The translations under genes and the position numbers were made by a program. From Rhodothermus marinus (GTDB lineage Bacteria; Bacteroidota; Rhodothermia; Rhodothermales; Rhodothermaceae), in NCBI RefSeq assembly GCF_009936275.1, contig NZ_AP019797.1, positions 2,773,890 to 2,837,889 of the forward strand: a stretch of 64,000 nt of DNA, in the 5' to 3' direction. Below, one piece after another: positions 26,602 through 38,150 of the stretch (within the stretch, counting starts at the first letter, position 1; every line of letters starts with the position of its first letter). The notes beneath the pieces are model-generated. The model was not told the DNA's origin, made no database searches, and worked only from the letters and a program-made list of their open reading frames with translations.

Positions 26602-26619
26602 CTTCCCCGCGGGGAAGGC
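26602..26619. promoter_or_regulatory. 18-bp perfect palindrome upstream of sprA
   Basis: CCTTCCCCGCGGGGAAGG is a perfect inverted repeat 46 bases before the sprA ATG, inside the 176-base gap after accD. It could be an operator or an RNA hairpin in the leader. The role is unknown. Confidence 0.4.
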
Positions 26620-26664
26620 AAGGTGGGCGAACGTCCGGAAAGAACGCACCCAGTCCGGTTGGTC

Positions 26665-29600
26665 ATGAGCGAAGCGCTGCGTGCCGGGAAATTCTGGAGC
26701 GGGTTGGTACTGTTGCTGGTGGGTGGGTTGCTGCTGCCCGGACTGCACACGCCGACCGGCACCTGGGCGCTGCATGCCCAGACGCTGCCCGATAGCCTGC
26801 AGGCCGACTCGTCCCGCATCGACACGCTGCACACGCCGCGCGCCGACCGCCTGCTGCCGCGCCGCACACGCGATCTCCCTTACGCTCGACTCTGGCCACG
26901 CACCGCTTCGCTGACGGCACTACGTCCGAGCACCTGGAAGCGTGAGGTCACGCTCGACTCGACCCGTCTGGTCTATCACATCCACGAGCGCCTCGGCCAG
27001 ACCGACGTGCGCGTGCCCGTCACACTCGACTTCGAGCACTATCGACAACTACGGCTGCGCCAGGCGCTGCGCCAGAACTGGGGCACCGTCCAGACCCAGC
27101 GGCAACGCCAGGCCAGCCAGCGGCGCCGGGGCGGTCTGGGCGTGAGCATCGCGCTGCCCGGTGGCCGACAGAGCGCCTTCACCACGATCTTCGGCCGCCC
27201 CGAGGTGGACCTGCGCGTCAACGGCCAGGCCAACATCAATGCCGGCTTCAACTACCGCAAAAGCGACCAGCAGGTGGCCTTTTCTGGCCGCGCCGCCCAG
27301 CTCGACCCGGACTTCAAGCAGGACCTGCGACTGGGCATCACCGGCACCATCGGCGACAAACTCCGCGTCAACGTCAACTGGGACACGAACAACCAGTTCG
27401 ACTACCAGAACCAGCTTCGCCTTGAGTACACCGGCTACGAAGACGAGATCATCCAGCGCATCGAGGCCGGCAACGTCATGCTGCAGACCCCCTCCCAGCT
27501 CATCCGGGGCGGCCAGAGCCTGTTCGGCATCAAGGCACAATTCCAGCTCGGCGGCCTGCAGCTGACCACCGTGGCCAGCCAGCAGGAAGGTCAGTCCAAC
27601 TCGCTGACGATCAGCGGCGGCGCGCAGACCACCACGTTCGACCTGCAGCCCACCGACTACGACGACGGCCGCCACTTTTTCCTGGCCTACTACTTCCGCA
27701 ACCGCTGGGAGGACGCACTCTCCGATCCCCCAAACATCCGCGTGGCCAACGGCTTCGAGCGCATCACCGAGATCGAGGTCTGGAAGCTGGTCTATCCGGT
27801 GCGCGACGACGAGAACGTGCGCCAGGTGGTGGCCATCGTCGATCTGGGCGAGCCCGAGGAGTTGCTGACGCTGGCCGATGCCTACACGCGCGACGATGCC
27901 GGCGCTCTGCCTGACAACCGCAACGACCGCTACGACGACACGCCCGGCGGCGAAGTCGATACCTACCTGCGCAACGGCCAGGCCAACGCGGCGGCCTACC
28001 TGAAGGACCAGCGCGGCCTGAGCGAAGACGACTTCCAGATCGGCCGCTTCAAACGCCTGGAGCCCGGCCGCGACTACACCTACGACGAAGTGCTCGGCTA
28101 CATCTCGCTCACGCAACGCCTGCAGGAAAACGAGGCGCTGGCCGTCGCCTTCCGCTACCGGGCGGGCGGCCGCATCTATCAGGTGGGCGACTTCTCGTCG
28201 GAGACGGGCGGCGCCGGCGGCGGCCAGGACGAAGACCGCCTCGTGCTCAAGCTGCTACGGCCGAGCCAGCTTCGCCAGCCTTCGCCCACCACCGGCTACA
28301 ACCCGGCCGTCTGGTACCTGGAGCTGCGCAACCTCTACCGCCTGCCCGGTCGCGGCATCAACCCCGAGGATTTCGAACTGGAGATCTACTACCAGCCGCC
28401 CGGCAAGACCGCCCAGAAGTTCCTGACCGAGCTGGGCGCTCAGCGCACGCTGCTGCAACTGCTCGGCCTGGACCGCCTCAACCAGGATCAGGCGCCCGTG
28501 CCCGACAACCGGTTCGACTTTCTGACCAGCATCACGATCGACCCCGGCGAGGGCCTGCTCATCTTCCCCTTCCTGGAGCCCTTCGGTAAGCGCCTCGAAC
28601 AGCTCATCGAAGCCACCGAGCTGCCCGACGATCAGAAAGCGGCCCTCGAAGACCGCTACGTCTTCCGCGATCTCTACACCCAGAAAAAGGAAAACGCCCG
28701 CCGCAACACGCAGCACAACGTCTATCGCATCCAGGGCTCCTACAAGAGCGCCGTGCAGGACTTCTACGACCTGCAGGCCTACGCCGGACTGGTCGAAGGC
28801 TCCGTGCGCGTCACCTCGGGCGGCACCCCGCTGCAGGAAGGCGTCGACTTCGTCGTCGATTACCAGAGCGGCACGGTGCGTATCATCAACCCGGCCTACC
28901 TCACACCCGGCCGGGAAATTCAGATCTCCTACGAACAGAACGCGCTGTTCAATCTGCAGAAAAAGACGCTGCTGGGCCTGCGGGCCGACTACACGCTGGG
29001 CGAAAACCTGGCGCTGGGCGCCACCATGATGCGCCTGAGCCAGAAATCGCCCGTCGACAAGTTCCGCCTGGGCGAAGAGCCCATCAGTAACATGATCTGG
29101 GGTGTCGACGGCTCGTTTACGGCCCAGCCGCGCTGGCTCACGTATGCACTCGACGCGCTGCCCCTGATCCAGACCAAAGAGCCCAGCGAGGTGTCTTTTT
29201 CCGGCGAGTTCGCTCAGCTCCGGCCCGGTCACGGCGAGACGCTGGCCTTCGAGCGCACGCGCCGCGAGCTGCGCGACAACAACCGCGACTTCCCGGCCGA
29301 CGAGCTGAAGGGCATCTCCTACATCGACGACTTCGAGGGCTTCGAAACCACCTTCTCGCTCAAGCAGCCCGGAAGCTGGCGACTGGCCTCGCCCCCCGAT
29401 TCGATCGCCCGCTACCCGGCCGGCTTTGTCGGAAGCCTGTACGACTCGCTGCGCACCACCTGGCGCGGCGTCTTCGCCTGGTATCAGCTCAGCGAGGTGC
29501 TGGTGGCCGACCTGGCCCGCCGCGCGCCGGTCTACGACCCGGAGGCCGTCCGTCCCGTGCTCATCACCGACGTCTTCCCCAACCGGGACGTCCGCGGCGA

Positions 29601-32600
29601 GCTGAACCAGACGCTGCCCACGCTCGACGTGTACTTCAACCCCTACCGCCGCGGCCCCTACAACTACACGACCGAGCTGGAAGACTTCCTCAGCCATCCC
29701 GAGGAGGTCTGGGGCGGCATGATGCAACGCCTGCCCGAAGGCTACACGGATTTCAATCTCAAAAACATCGAGTTTATCGAATTCATCTTCCGCCCCTTCC
29801 CCGAAAACCCCGAGCGCGACGCCGGCCCCGATGCTAAACTGTACATCGATCTGGGCTCCATCTCCGAGGATGTGATTCCCAACGGCAAGCTCAATGCGGA
29901 GGACGGCCTGTCGATGACCGATCCGACTTCCGGCTTCCGGGGCGACCAGTGGAGCCGCTATCCGACCAGCATCCAGAACAACTCGGTGGACCTGGACCTG
30001 AGCCTGCGCCGCACCGAAGACCTGGGCCTCGACGGACTCGCCTCCTATGATCCTTCGGCCTATCCGGAGATCTACACGGAGGCCTTCCACTTCCGGCGCT
30101 TCCTCGAAGCCCTCGATCCCAACAACCCGGATCCCCGTTACCGGGCCGAACGTGCCCGCGCGCTACGCGACCCCTCCGGCGACGACTATCAGAGCTTCGA
30201 CAACGAAGCCTTCTTTAGCGACCCGGAGCTGTTCCCGCCCGAACTCTACCCGAACGGCGTCCCGCTCCAGGAGCGCTTTGCCCACTACTTCCCCGGCCTG
30301 GAGCTGAACGCCTACGAAACCCAGAATCAGCTCGCCACGAACGCCTCCGTACGGCGCGGCAACTCCCGCATCCCCGACACCGAAGACCTGAACTTCAACG
30401 CTTCGATAGATACGGACAACAGCTACTTCGAGTACGAAATACCGCTCAGCAAAGCCGTGCTCGACTCGCTGGCCCGGCCGGACCGCGAGGACGACTACAT
30501 CGTCGGCGCTATCACCAACAGCAAGGGTGAGACCTGGTATCAGGTGCGCATCCCGGTGCGCAACTACACGCGCCGCGTGGGAAATATTCAGGATTTCTCG
30601 CTGATCGAGTCGATCCGGGTATGGACCACGGGCCACCGCGTGCCCATCACGCTGCGCTTCGCCACGTTCGAACTGGTGGGTAGCCAGTGGCGCAAGGCCG
30701 AAGAGGTGGCCGTCGAGGAGCAGACGCCCTCGGACACGCTCTTCACGAACACGCGCGTCAGCATTTCCAGCGTCAACAACGAAGAAAATCCCGACATCTA
30801 CCGCACGCCCAACGGGGCCATCATCAGCCAGGTGCGGACGGCCAGCGGCGTCGTGCGCAATGCCCGCGAACAGGCCCTGGTGCTGCGCGTCGAGAACCTC
30901 TTCCCCGGCCACCAGCGCGGCATCTACAAGACCTTCACCCAGGGGCTGGATCTGCTCAAGTACTCGAACCTGCGCATGTTCGTCCACCTGCACGGCCGCC
31001 TGGGCGACGGCACGCCGCTCGAAGCACTGGCCCAGCAGGACCCCGAAGCCGCCCGTCAGAAGGTGCGGCTCTTCGTGCGGCTGGGCTCGAACGCCAGCGG
31101 CGACTACTACGAGTACGAACAGCCGCTCATGCCCAGTTCGGTCACCTCGGGCAACAGCGACGAGCTGTGGCAGACCTTCCAGCGCTGGGGCGACCGGGTC
31201 ATCGACCTGAACTCGGTCAACATCCTGCTGGGCGCGCTCAACGAGCTGAAAATCGCCCGCGATGCGGCAGGCTTCCCGGCCGACAGTGTCTTCTGGAACG
31301 AAATTGACGGACGCCCCACGGCCCCGGGCGTGCCCGACGCGGATGAATTCGCGCCGCCGGGCACGCGCCTGGCCGTCAAGGGCAACCCTTCGCTGGGGCG
31401 GATCACGATGATCATCGTCGGCGTGCGCAATCCGGCACCGCCGGGTAGTGCCGACCCGCGCGACCGGCTCGAAGAGGTGGTGGTCTGGCTCAACGAACTG
31501 CGCGTCTCGGGCTACGACGAGAAGAACGGCTACGCGGCTGTGGCCAACGTGAACCTGAAGCTGGCCGATCTGGGCCGCGTCCGGGCCAACTTCCGCATGC
31601 AGACCGACGGCTTCGGCTCGCTTTCGAGCACGCTGGGCGAGCGCGAACAGACGAACCAGCAGAGCTGGAGCATCGCCACCGACTTCAACCTGGACCGTCT
31701 GCTCCCCCGTCGCTACGGCTGGTCGATCCCCTTCTCGCTGCAACTGCAGTCCAGTACCTCCACGCCCCGCTTCGACCCGGCCCGCGGCGACGTGCGCGTC
31801 GAGGAAGTGCTCAACCAGATCGAACGGGATACCACGCTCTCTCGCCGCGAGCGGGAGCTGCAACGTCAGGACGTCATCGAGCGTGTGCAGACGCATTCGT
31901 TCACGCGCTCCTACAGCTTCCGCATCCAGAAGCAGGGCTCCCGCTCCTGGCTGATGCGCACGCTGGTGGACGGGCTCAGCTTCAGCTATGCCTTTGCCGA
32001 AACCCAGGCCCGGAGCCCCACCCTGCGCTTTCAGAATTCCTGGCGCTGGAATACCGCGCTGAGCTATCGGCTGAACATCCGGCGTCCGCGCACGGTGCGG
32101 CCGTTCTGGTTCCTCGACGACCTGCCGCTTGTGGGGCTGCTGGGCGACCTGCGCTTCAACTACCTGCCCCAGAGCCTCTCCTGGTCCGGCAATGCCAGCC
32201 GCAACTTCTCGGGGAGCCAGGACCGTCCGACCGTCCTGCCCGGCCAGGGCAATCCCGAGCTTCCGGACCTGGTCGCCAACCCGATTCGCGAGCAGCACAG
32301 CCTGGCCCACAGCCGCACCTTCAGCCTGCAGTACAACCCCTTCACCTTCCTGAACCTGAGCTTCGACACGAACACCCGGCAGAGCCTCAACGCGATCAGC
32401 GTCGACACGGTCTACCAGGTCGTTCTGCCCGACACGGTGCTGCGCGGGCTGACGATAGCCGAGGCGCTGGCCCGGGGGCTTGTGGACTCGGCGGACGTCG
32501 GCGTGCGGGCTTTCGAGCAGTACCGACTGCACCCGGTGCCCGTCCGGCGCGTCATGCAGCGCATCCTGGACGGCGCCGAGGGCCTGCGCACCGACAACTA

Positions 32601-34293
32601 CCAGCAGCGCTTTACGGCCGTGCTGCGTCCCAACCTGCGCACGCGCTGGATGCAACTACAGGACCTCAACTACACGGCCCAATTCAGCTGGCAGAACGGC
32701 TCCATCCAGCGCAACACGGGCGCCAGCGTGTCGAACCAGGCCAGTCTGAGCAGCGGCCTGACGCTTCGTCCTCGCGAACTGTGGCGAAAATTCGCCTTCT
32801 ACCGCAAGCTGGAAGAGCAGGAGCGCCAGTCCGGTCAACGCCGCCGCCAGCCCCGCACCGAAGAAGAGGAAGACAAGCCGAAGCCGCTGATCCGACCGCC
32901 CAATCCAATCGTGCTGCTGCGGCGGCTCTTTCTGGCCGTCACCGGTATCGAAAACCTGCAGATCACCGGCCGCGCCAACTGGAGCAGCGCTTCGAGCAAC
33001 GTCGGGCGCGGTCCGATCGACAGCGTGCAGGTGGCCTATAGCCTGCTCGACGCGCTGCGCGGACGGGGGCCGTCGGTGGGCTACCGCTTCGGCCTGGACC
33101 GCCGCGTCGATCTCGCCAACCGCGTGCTGGATCCCAGCCTCCAGGTATCCGACGCACTCAACAACGATTACGAGCTGCGCGCTTCTACCACCCTGCAGCT
33201 CAGTCCGAACCTGCAGGTGTCGCTCAACTGGAGTGTCAACTGGAACAAGCGGACCGACTATTCCTATCGGCCGGTGGAAGGGGGCGGCGTCGATACCACG
33301 ATGACCGAACGCGGCACCAGTCGGGCCTCGATCTGGGCCTTCGGTGCTTCGTATCTGGAGCTGTTCCGCCGCCAGCTCGATACCTACCGCCGGGACCTCA
33401 GCCGGGCTACCGATCCGTCCGAAATCGGCGACGAAAACGGCGACGGACGCGTGGCGCTGACCAATGCCTCGGTGGTGGCCGACTTCCGGCGCGCCTTCAT
33501 GCACACGCCCGGCCTGCTGGGCACCCATACGCCCATTCCCCTGCCCGGCTGGCAACTCACCTACTCGGGACTGTCGAACTGGCCGCTCTTCCGGCGCCTG
33601 GCCCAGAGCGTCACGATCCGCCACGGTTACAGCGCCGACTACAGCGCCGACTACCGCACCAACCTGAATGCGCTGACCGACGACCCGGAAGCCGCCTTCG
33701 GCACGTTTGCGCTGGGCGGCCGCCGCATCCGCTACCGCTTCTCCCGCTACGAGGTGAGCGCCGTCCGCATCAATGAGCGCTACCAGCCATTGATCGGGCT
33801 CGACATCACCTGGAAAAACCGCCTGCAGACGAACCTGGCCTGGTCGAAAAGCCGCTCCTACTCGCTTTCAACCAACAACGAAGTGAACGCAAGCGCCACT
33901 GGCGAGCTGGCCTTTACGCTCAGCTACCAGGTGCAGGGCCTGCGCATTCCGTTCCTGCCCATCAAGCGCCTGAACAACCGCGTCGGCATCAGCCTGAACA
34001 TCGCCCGCTCGTCCACCGAGGAGCGGCGCTTTTCGCTTTTCCGGGCCATGCAGGCCGCCGCCGACGATCCGGACGCATTCGATCCGAAAGACGCCCTGAG
34101 CCCGGACTTCGCGCCCATCCTCACTTCGTGGACACGCACCACGATTGCGCCCCAGATCTCCTATCAGTTCAGCAACCGCGTCTCGGCCAGCTTCCAGTTG
34201 CGCTACGAGCGCTTCGAAAGCGCCGACAGCCGCGTGCCTTCGTCCACGACCATGCAGGGCGGGTTCAACATTCGCGTGAGCATCTCGAACTGA
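26665..34293 (+). CDS. sprA: SprA/Sov-type outer-membrane translocon of type IX secretion
   Basis: 2542 aa. After a signal peptide (hydrophobic [14 protein letters not shown], processing near ALHAQ) the protein follows the SprA layout. [15 protein letters not shown] and [15 protein letters not shown] lead into repeated beta strands, with [58 protein letters not shown] and a C-terminal barrel ending [12 protein letters not shown]. SprA forms the giant outer-membrane pore of the T9SS used for adhesin and hydrolase secretion and for gliding. The ATG at 26665 is chosen because an upstream GTG frame would precede the signal peptide with 14 polar residues. Other T9SS genes are not here. It is followed by lipB 56 nt downstream. 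Confidence 0.93.
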   Translation: MSEALRAGKFWSGLVLLLVGGLLLPGLHTPTGTWALHAQTLPDSLQADSSRIDTLHTPRADRLLPRRTRDLPYARLWPRTASLTALRPSTWKREVTLDSTRLVYHIHERLGQTDVRVPVTLDFEHYRQLRLRQALRQNWGTVQTQRQRQASQRRRGGLGVSIALPGGRQSAFTTIFGRPEVDLRVNGQANINAGFNYRKSDQQVAFSGRAAQLDPDFKQDLRLGITGTIGDKLRVNVNWDTNNQFDYQNQLRLEYTGYEDEIIQRIEAGNVMLQTPSQLIRGGQSLFGIKAQFQLGGLQLTTVASQQEGQSNSLTISGGAQTTTFDLQPTDYDDGRHFFLAYYFRNRWEDALSDPPNIRVANGFERITEIEVWKLVYPVRDDENVRQVVAIVDLGEPEELLTLADAYTRDDAGALPDNRNDRYDDTPGGEVDTYLRNGQANAAAYLKDQRGLSEDDFQIGRFKRLEPGRDYTYDEVLGYISLTQRLQENEALAVAFRYRAGGRIYQVGDFSSETGGAGGGQDEDRLVLKLLRPSQLRQPSPTTGYNPAVWYLELRNLYRLPGRGINPEDFELEIYYQPPGKTAQKFLTELGAQRTLLQLLGLDRLNQDQAPVPDNRFDFLTSITIDPGEGLLIFPFLEPFGKRLEQLIEATELPDDQKAALEDRYVFRDLYTQKKENARRNTQHNVYRIQGSYKSAVQDFYDLQAYAGLVEGSVRVTSGGTPLQEGVDFVVDYQSGTVRIINPAYLTPGREIQISYEQNALFNLQKKTLLGLRADYTLGENLALGATMMRLSQKSPVDKFRLGEEPISNMIWGVDGSFTAQPRWLTYALDALPLIQTKEPSEVSFSGEFAQLRPGHGETLAFERTRRELRDNNRDFPADELKGISYIDDFEGFETTFSLKQPGSWRLASPPDSIARYPAGFVGSLYDSLRTTWRGVFAWYQLSEVLVADLARRAPVYDPEAVRPVLITDVFPNRDVRGELNQTLPTLDVYFNPYRRGPYNYTTELEDFLSHPEEVWGGMMQRLPEGYTDFNLKNIEFIEFIFRPFPENPERDAGPDAKLYIDLGSISEDVIPNGKLNAEDGLSMTDPTSGFRGDQWSRYPTSIQNNSVDLDLSLRRTEDLGLDGLASYDPSAYPEIYTEAFHFRRFLEALDPNNPDPRYRAERARALRDPSGDDYQSFDNEAFFSDPELFPPELYPNGVPLQERFAHYFPGLELNAYETQNQLATNASVRRGNSRIPDTEDLNFNASIDTDNSYFEYEIPLSKAVLDSLARPDREDDYIVGAITNSKGETWYQVRIPVRNYTRRVGNIQDFSLIESIRVWTTGHRVPITLRFATFELVGSQWRKAEEVAVEEQTPSDTLFTNTRVSISSVNNEENPDIYRTPNGAIISQVRTASGVVRNAREQALVLRVENLFPGHQRGIYKTFTQGLDLLKYSNLRMFVHLHGRLGDGTPLEALAQQDPEAARQKVRLFVRLGSNASGDYYEYEQPLMPSSVTSGNSDELWQTFQRWGDRVIDLNSVNILLGALNELKIARDAAGFPADSVFWNEIDGRPTAPGVPDADEFAPPGTRLAVKGNPSLGRITMIIVGVRNPAPPGSADPRDRLEEVVVWLNELRVSGYDEKNGYAAVANVNLKLADLGRVRANFRMQTDGFGSLSSTLGEREQTNQQSWSIATDFNLDRLLPRRYGWSIPFSLQLQSSTSTPRFDPARGDVRVEEVLNQIERDTTLSRRERELQRQDVIERVQTHSFTRSYSFRIQKQGSRSWLMRTLVDGLSFSYAFAETQARSPTLRFQNSWRWNTALSYRLNIRRPRTVRPFWFLDDLPLVGLLGDLRFNYLPQSLSWSGNASRNFSGSQDRPTVLPGQGNPELPDLVANPIREQHSLAHSRTFSLQYNPFTFLNLSFDTNTRQSLNAISVDTVYQVVLPDTVLRGLTIAEALARGLVDSADVGVRAFEQYRLHPVPVRRVMQRILDGAEGLRTDNYQQRFTAVLRPNLRTRWMQLQDLNYTAQFSWQNGSIQRNTGASVSNQASLSSGLTLRPRELWRKFAFYRKLEEQERQSGQRRRQPRTEEEEDKPKPLIRPPNPIVLLRRLFLAVTGIENLQITGRANWSSASSNVGRGPIDSVQVAYSLLDALRGRGPSVGYRFGLDRRVDLANRVLDPSLQVSDALNNDYELRASTTLQLSPNLQVSLNWSVNWNKRTDYSYRPVEGGGVDTTMTERGTSRASIWAFGASYLELFRRQLDTYRRDLSRATDPSEIGDENGDGRVALTNASVVADFRRAFMHTPGLLGTHTPIPLPGWQLTYSGLSNWPLFRRLAQSVTIRHGYSADYSADYRTNLNALTDDPEAAFGTFALGGRRIRYRFSRYEVSAVRINERYQPLIGLDITWKNRLQTNLAWSKSRSYSLSTNNEVNASATGELAFTLSYQVQGLRIPFLPIKRLNNRVGISLNIARSSTEERRFSLFRAMQAAADDPDAFDPKDALSPDFAPILTSWTRTTIAPQISYQFSNRVSASFQLRYERFESADSRVPSSTTMQGGFNIRVSISN

Positions 34294-34349
34294 GGGCACG
34301 TCGGCCGCCGCCCGGCGTAAAAGGCCGCGCAAACCTTCGAAGTACTGCC

Positions 34350-35129
34350 ATGGCCGAACCGGTTGTCGTGTGTCATCTGGGGCGCGTGGCCTATAAGCCC
34401 ACCTGGGACCTGCAGAAGCTTCTGCAGGCCCGGCTGGTGGCGGCCAAGCGCCAGGAGCCCCCGCAGCGTATCCCGCATGTGTTTCTGCTGGTCGAGCACC
34501 CGCCCGTCTATACGCTGGGCAAAAACGGCCGTCTGGACCACCTCCTGCTAACCGAAGAAGCGCTGCGTGCCCGCGGCGCCGAGTTTTTCCACATCGACCG
34601 GGGCGGCGACATCACCTTCCACGGTCCCGGCCAGCTCGTGGGCTATCCCATCCTGGACCTGGACCGCTTTTTCACCGACATTCATCGCTACCTGCGCGAA
34701 CTGGAAGAGACGATCATCCGCACCTGTGCGGACTACGGCCTGCAGGCCGGACGTGTGGCCGGCCGCACCGGCGTATGGATCGGACCGGACGCCCGGGGTC
34801 CCGAGCGAAAGATCTGCGCCATGGGCATCCGCTGCAGCCGCTGGGTGACGATGCACGGATTCGCATTCAACCTGAACACCGATCTGCGCTATTTCTCCTA
34901 CATCGTGCCCTGCGGCATTGCGGATCGGGGCGTGACGTCGCTGGCCGCCGAACTGGGCCGCCCCGTCGATGAGGCCGAGGTGCGCGCGCGTCTGCTCCGC
35001 CACTTTGCCGAACGCTTCGAGGCGGCGCTGACCATCCACGAGGGCGACGAAGCGTTTGCGTTTCTGGAAGATTATCTCGAAAAAGAAAACATTGCCGCTT
35101 GGGTTAAAGCGGACGCCGTCGTATCATAG
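34350..35129 (+). CDS. lipB: Lipoyl(octanoyl) transferase
   Basis: 259 aa. It transfers octanoyl from acyl carrier protein to lipoyl domains. [19 protein letters not shown], then [20 protein letters not shown] (RGGxxTyHGPGQ) and KICAMGI with catalytic Lys154 and [13 protein letters not shown] with catalytic Cys188 are all present, so it should be active. The family-typical start [11 protein letters not shown] at 34350 has GCC-ATG context. The C-terminus has about 20 extra residues. lipA is not in the window. A 9-bp hairpin follows the stop. Confidence 0.95.
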   Translation: MAEPVVVCHLGRVAYKPTWDLQKLLQARLVAAKRQEPPQRIPHVFLLVEHPPVYTLGKNGRLDHLLLTEEALRARGAEFFHIDRGGDITFHGPGQLVGYPILDLDRFFTDIHRYLRELEETIIRTCADYGLQAGRVAGRTGVWIGPDARGPERKICAMGIRCSRWVTMHGFAFNLNTDLRYFSYIVPCGIADRGVTSLAAELGRPVDEAEVRARLLRHFAERFEAALTIHEGDEAFAFLEDYLEKENIAAWVKADAVVS

Positions 35130-35136
35130 GAAACGG

Positions 35137-35159
35137 AACCGAAACCGGCCGTTTCGGTT
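35137..35159. terminator. hairpin after lipB
   Basis: AACCGAAAC and GTTTCGGTT pair perfectly around a 5-nt loop, 8 bases after the lipB stop. No T run follows, so termination is uncertain. Confidence 0.4.
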
Positions 35160-35195
35160 GTCTGTGCATCGCTTCGTCAACCTGCAAGGCTGGCC

Positions 35196-35549
35196 ATGGC
35201 TGCTTTTGATCTCGATCACTTCACGCGCCAGTTGATCGCCGAAGCCCTCTTCTACGACGAGGAGTACGGCGCGCTGGGCAACCTCAGCCTGGTCGATCCG
35301 CGCGAGGGGAAAGAGCGATTTATCGCCTCCTACGTGCCGGAGGAAGGACATTTCACGATTGAGGAGGCGACGGCGTGGGAGCCGGGCGAGGTCGATGAGG
35401 AGGTGGGCTACGCGCTGGCGGTCGATTCTCGCGAGTACGGCATCTACGACACGCCCGAGGCGGCGGCCGAGGCGTTGCTGGCGCTGGCCCGTGAGCACGA
35501 CCTGCTCCCGAGCATCACGCTCCTTTTCGAGGAGGACGAGGTGAGCTAA
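35196..35549 (+). CDS. Small acidic protein of unknown function
   Basis: 117 aa, strongly acidic, with no signal peptide or membrane segment. Readable parts are FDLDHFTRQLIAEALFYDEE, LVDPREGKERFIASYVPEEG and the helical AAAEALLALAREHDLLPSI. The composition and clean GCC-ATG start suggest a real soluble protein, but I recognise no family. Its stop codon overlaps the stop region of the converging DUF423 gene by 4 bases. Confidence 0.6.
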   Translation: MAAFDLDHFTRQLIAEALFYDEEYGALGNLSLVDPREGKERFIASYVPEEGHFTIEEATAWEPGEVDEEVGYALAVDSREYGIYDTPEAAAEALLALAREHDLLPSITLLFEEDEVS

Positions 35550-35923
35550 GGCCGTAGTGCCTGCCAGAGGCTCCAGGCCAGCACGCCCCACCCCAGGATG
35601 AAGGCCGTGCCGCCCAGCGGGGCCACGGCGCCCAGCCACGGCGTGTCGGTGAGCACCAGCACGTAGAGGCTGCCGGAAAAGAGCACGATCCCGGCCAGGA
35701 AGCACCATCCGGCCACGGTCAGCCCCGGCACGTTCAGCCGATATACCAACCAGCCGGTCACTAACAGGGCCAGTGCGTGATACATCTGGTAGCGCACGCC
35801 CGTCTCGAACGTCTGCAGCCGCTCGGGGCTGACGCGCGGCGCCAGCCCGTGTGCGGCAAACGCCCCCAGGGCCACCGCCAGGCCGGCCAGCATGGCACCC
35901 AGCACCAGAAACGTACGGGCCAT
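35546..35923 (-). CDS. DUF423 family membrane protein
   Basis: 125 aa with four predicted membrane helices. FLVLGAMLAGLAVALGAFAA, then HGLAPRVSPERLQTFETGVR and YQMYHALALLVTGWL are the DUF423 signature (AFgAHgL...l....l..~~~T~~~yq~~HalaLl). These small inner-membrane proteins are widespread and of unknown function; the E. coli member is YgdD. The gene converges with the small acidic protein. Confidence 0.88.
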   Translation of the reverse strand: MARTFLVLGAMLAGLAVALGAFAAHGLAPRVSPERLQTFETGVRYQMYHALALLVTGWLVYRLNVPGLTVAGWCFLAGIVLFSGSLYVLVLTDTPWLGAVAPLGGTAFILGWGVLAWSLWQALRP

Positions 35924-35991
35924 CGTCGCTGCTCTGGTTGGTTGCGGGTTGCTCCGGCTACGTCGGCACCCGACGGGCGTTTCGGGTTCGG

Positions 35992-36495
35992 CTATTCTTC
36001 AGGAACGCGAATCTCGAATGTAAAGACACGGCCGTTGAGCTTCAGCGTGTAGCTGCCGGGCGCCAGACTGTCGGCCAGCATCAGGTAGAAGCGAAAAGGC
36101 CGTACCACCGGCCGGCAACGCCTGCGCTGTGGTCGGCGCATCCAGAGCTGGACGTGAAGCAGATGGCCCGTCCGTTCCTGCGCGACGCTGTCCAGCTCCG
36201 AACAGGCATCGGGAAGATTGCCTTTGATCAGCAATTCGACGGGCACCGCCTGCACTGTCGGCGACAGATCCGGTCGAAAAGGCCCCGGGCGGACGTGGAC
36301 GGTATCGATCGGGGCCGGATAGTGCCAGTAGCTCCGGGTTGAATCCGGAGGAGCCAGCGAAAGCGTCACCCGACCGTCCGGGGCCTGTCCCGTGTAGCGG
36401 TGCCCGAACCGGTCGTCCGGAGCCAACAGGCGGGGGCCGGTGCAGGCGCTCCAGAGCGCCAGGATCAGCAGTCCGTGCCCCCACCGCACCCGCAC
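35992..36495 (-). CDS. Predicted lipoprotein, unknown function
   Basis: 167 aa from a GTG start. GHGLLILALWSAC is a signal peptide with a lipobox-like LWSAC, so Cys18 would be lipidated. The mature part has several Pro-rich stretches and two to three cysteines (DACSELDSVAQ, RRRCRP), and ends with a beta-hairpin (GSYTLKLNGRVFTFEIRV). No family recognised. It lies 12 nt after the rsfS stop in the same leftward direction. Confidence 0.6.
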   Translation of the reverse strand: MRVRWGHGLLILALWSACTGPRLLAPDDRFGHRYTGQAPDGRVTLSLAPPDSTRSYWHYPAPIDTVHVRPGPFRPDLSPTVQAVPVELLIKGNLPDACSELDSVAQERTGHLLHVQLWMRRPQRRRCRPVVRPFRFYLMLADSLAPGSYTLKLNGRVFTFEIRVPEE

Positions 36496-36507
36496 GTTCG
36501 CCAGGGA

Positions 36508-36966
36508 TTAGCCTGCTGCTGTGGCTACCGGCTCCTGCAGGAGCTGCACGTCGGCGCCGGAGCGATCTTCGGCGACCTGCTCCTGCGGCGCGTCGCCCCA
36601 GAGCCGCTCCAGCGCATAGAACGCCCGCTTCTCGGGCGTGAAGATGTGCACCACCACATCGACATAATCGAGCACAACCCACTGCAGGTGCTCCCGTCCC
36701 TCCACGTGCCAGGGACGTTCCTGACAGTGCTGCTCGATCCGTTCTTCAATCGCTTCGGCAATCGCGCGAATCTGCAGGTCCGACTGTCCGGTGCAGAGCA
36801 CGAAATAATCGGCCACGCCACTGACCTGGCGCATGTCCATCACCACCAGGTCCTGCGCCTTTTTGTCCAGCGCGGCATCGACGGCGTGCCGCGCCAGCAC
36901 CCGCGACGGGTAGTGCACGCGATGCCGACGATCCGACTGCATCCCTTTGGTCTGAAGCTTCGTCAT
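36508..36966 (-). CDS. rsfS: Ribosomal silencing factor RsfS
   Basis: 152 aa. AVDAALDKKAQDLVVMDMRQ, then GVADYFVLCTGQSDLQIRAI and VLDYVDVVVHIFTPEKRAFY are the Iojap/RsfS motifs. RsfS binds uL14 and blocks 30S-50S joining under starvation. There is an N-terminal extension of about 25 basic residues; an inner ATG at 36942 would remove part of it. The C-terminal tail (residues 125-152) is variable. The LytR_C gene precedes it by 21 nt. Confidence 0.93.
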   Translation of the reverse strand: MTKLQTKGMQSDRRHRVHYPSRVLARHAVDAALDKKAQDLVVMDMRQVSGVADYFVLCTGQSDLQIRAIAEAIEERIEQHCQERPWHVEGREHLQWVVLDYVDVVVHIFTPEKRAFYALERLWGDAPQEQVAEDRSGADVQLLQEPVATAAG

Positions 36967-36987
36967 TCCTCCTCGTTTTCGTTCGAC

Positions 36988-37458
36988 TTACTCTCGAAAC
37001 GGTGCCAGTTGTGCATAATCTTTCCCAATTATGACGGAGGCATCCAGAAAGAGATCCGGCTGAATCTGCTGACGCACCCGTTTCTCGGGAATGCCCAGCA
37101 CGGCGGCCACTTTGCGGGCGGCCTCCAGATCACCCACCCGATCGATCACCAGCGAGTGAGGCACGTCGAAAGACGTGTAGTCGCCCATTTCCACGACATC
37201 AAAGCCATGCGCCCGCAGATAGCGCGTCGTGCGCGCCGCTACACCGTCCACCCCGCACCCGTTGCGCACCTCGAGCTGGATGATGTCGCCCACCAGATGG
37301 GCCGGATTGGCTTCCCGGACCGGATCGACACGTGGCGCCAGCAGGCGCACGCCCAGCGCGTACAGCAGCACCCCGACGCTCCCGACCAGAAGAATGAGCA
37401 GCAGATTTTCGAGCCTTCTGGAACGCCTCTTTTCCCCGCGCCTCGTCTTTTTCGTCAT
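36988..37458 (-). CDS. LytR C-terminal domain protein
   Basis: 156 aa. A basic N-terminus (KKTRRGEKRRSRR) and one membrane helix (LENLLLILLVGSVGVLLYAL) make it an inner-membrane protein with a periplasmic domain. IQLEVRNGCGVDGVAARTTR and LRAHGFDVVEMGDYTSFD are the LytR_C fold (nGsG..G.A......L...Gf.v...g). The catalytic LytR-CpsA-Psr domain is absent. Standalone LytR_C proteins next to rsfS occur in several Bacteroidota-related genomes. The function is unknown, perhaps in cell-wall polymer handling. Confidence 0.85.
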   Translation of the reverse strand: MTKKTRRGEKRRSRRLENLLLILLVGSVGVLLYALGVRLLAPRVDPVREANPAHLVGDIIQLEVRNGCGVDGVAARTTRYLRAHGFDVVEMGDYTSFDVPHSLVIDRVGDLEAARKVAAVLGIPEKRVRQQIQPDLFLDASVIIGKDYAQLAPFRE

Positions 37459-37489
37459 AGCGCACGGTCAGCAGGTGCGCGCGTCGCCC

Positions 37490-37993
37490 TCAGTGGTCGT
37501 TCCAGAACAGGGCCCGCTCTGAACTCCGAAACGGATAATAGCCATACGGCGCCATGAAGTAGCCGTACGGACTCTGCCGCACGGTGAACTGGAACAGCAT
37601 GTTCTCGCGCGGCCGGTAGGCAATTTCGGCATTGCGCAGGAAGATCTGCGGGCGTCGGTTCAGGCCCAGACTACCACCAAATGGCGAATGCGCCACGCCA
37701 ATATCTACCCGCGCCGCCAGCTTGTCGCTGAACTGCCAGAGCATCGAGTTCGTGTAGACGCCCAGCGAGTAGCTGTAGCCGCCGATGGTGCCCATGCTCA
37801 TCTCGTAGGAGTGCTGCATGCGGAAATGCTCCGGGCTGAACAGATCGCTCAGCGAAAAGCCGGTGCCCGGATTGTAAAGCCGTATCGGCGCGCGCTGCAC
37901 GGCCGAAGAAACATCGGCGCGAAGCTGCGCCTGCGCCGGGGCGGTCACGCCCAGCAGCACCACCAGGCCGATCAGCAGGAAGGTCTTACGCAT
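37490..37993 (-). CDS. Exported protein of unknown function
   Basis: 167 aa. The signal peptide RKTFLLIGLVVLLGVTAPAQ ends before QAQ. The mature chain is rich in Ser, Tyr and Phe, with GTIGGYSYSLGVYTNSMLWQ, AARVDIGVAHSPFGGSLG and NMLFQFTVRQSPYGYF, alternating as in beta strands of an outer-membrane or surface protein. No family recognised. A TTGACA-N17-TACACT promoter is placed correctly for the ATG at 37993 (GCC context), supporting that start. tsaD diverges. Confidence 0.7.
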   Translation of the reverse strand: MRKTFLLIGLVVLLGVTAPAQAQLRADVSSAVQRAPIRLYNPGTGFSLSDLFSPEHFRMQHSYEMSMGTIGGYSYSLGVYTNSMLWQFSDKLAARVDIGVAHSPFGGSLGLNRRPQIFLRNAEIAYRPRENMLFQFTVRQSPYGYFMAPYGYYPFRSSERALFWNDH

Positions 37994-38026
37994 GGCTTTT
38001 TCTGCGGTTAGGAGCGTCGTGCTTAT

Positions 38027-38055
38027 AGTGTACATGATCCGGCCGTCATTGTCAA
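38027..38055 (-). promoter_or_regulatory. promoter of the exported protein gene
   Basis: On the minus strand a perfect TTGACA (38055-38050), a 17-base spacer, then TACACT (38032-38027). The predicted start near 38020 leaves about 27 nt to the ATG. Confidence 0.6.
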
Positions 38056-38150
38056 GAACGGTGTTTACGGTCAATTGTTGCCCGGATGGAAACCTTTCGC
38101 GCGCTGTTGCATGCCTTTCAGCCCTGAACGTGTTTGTAGCCGATCGATCC

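Noticed and set aside
30163-32655. 830-codon open frame antisense to sprA
   Set aside because: GC-rich codons leave the opposite strand free of stops; composition is a mirror of the real gene, with no recognisable domain.
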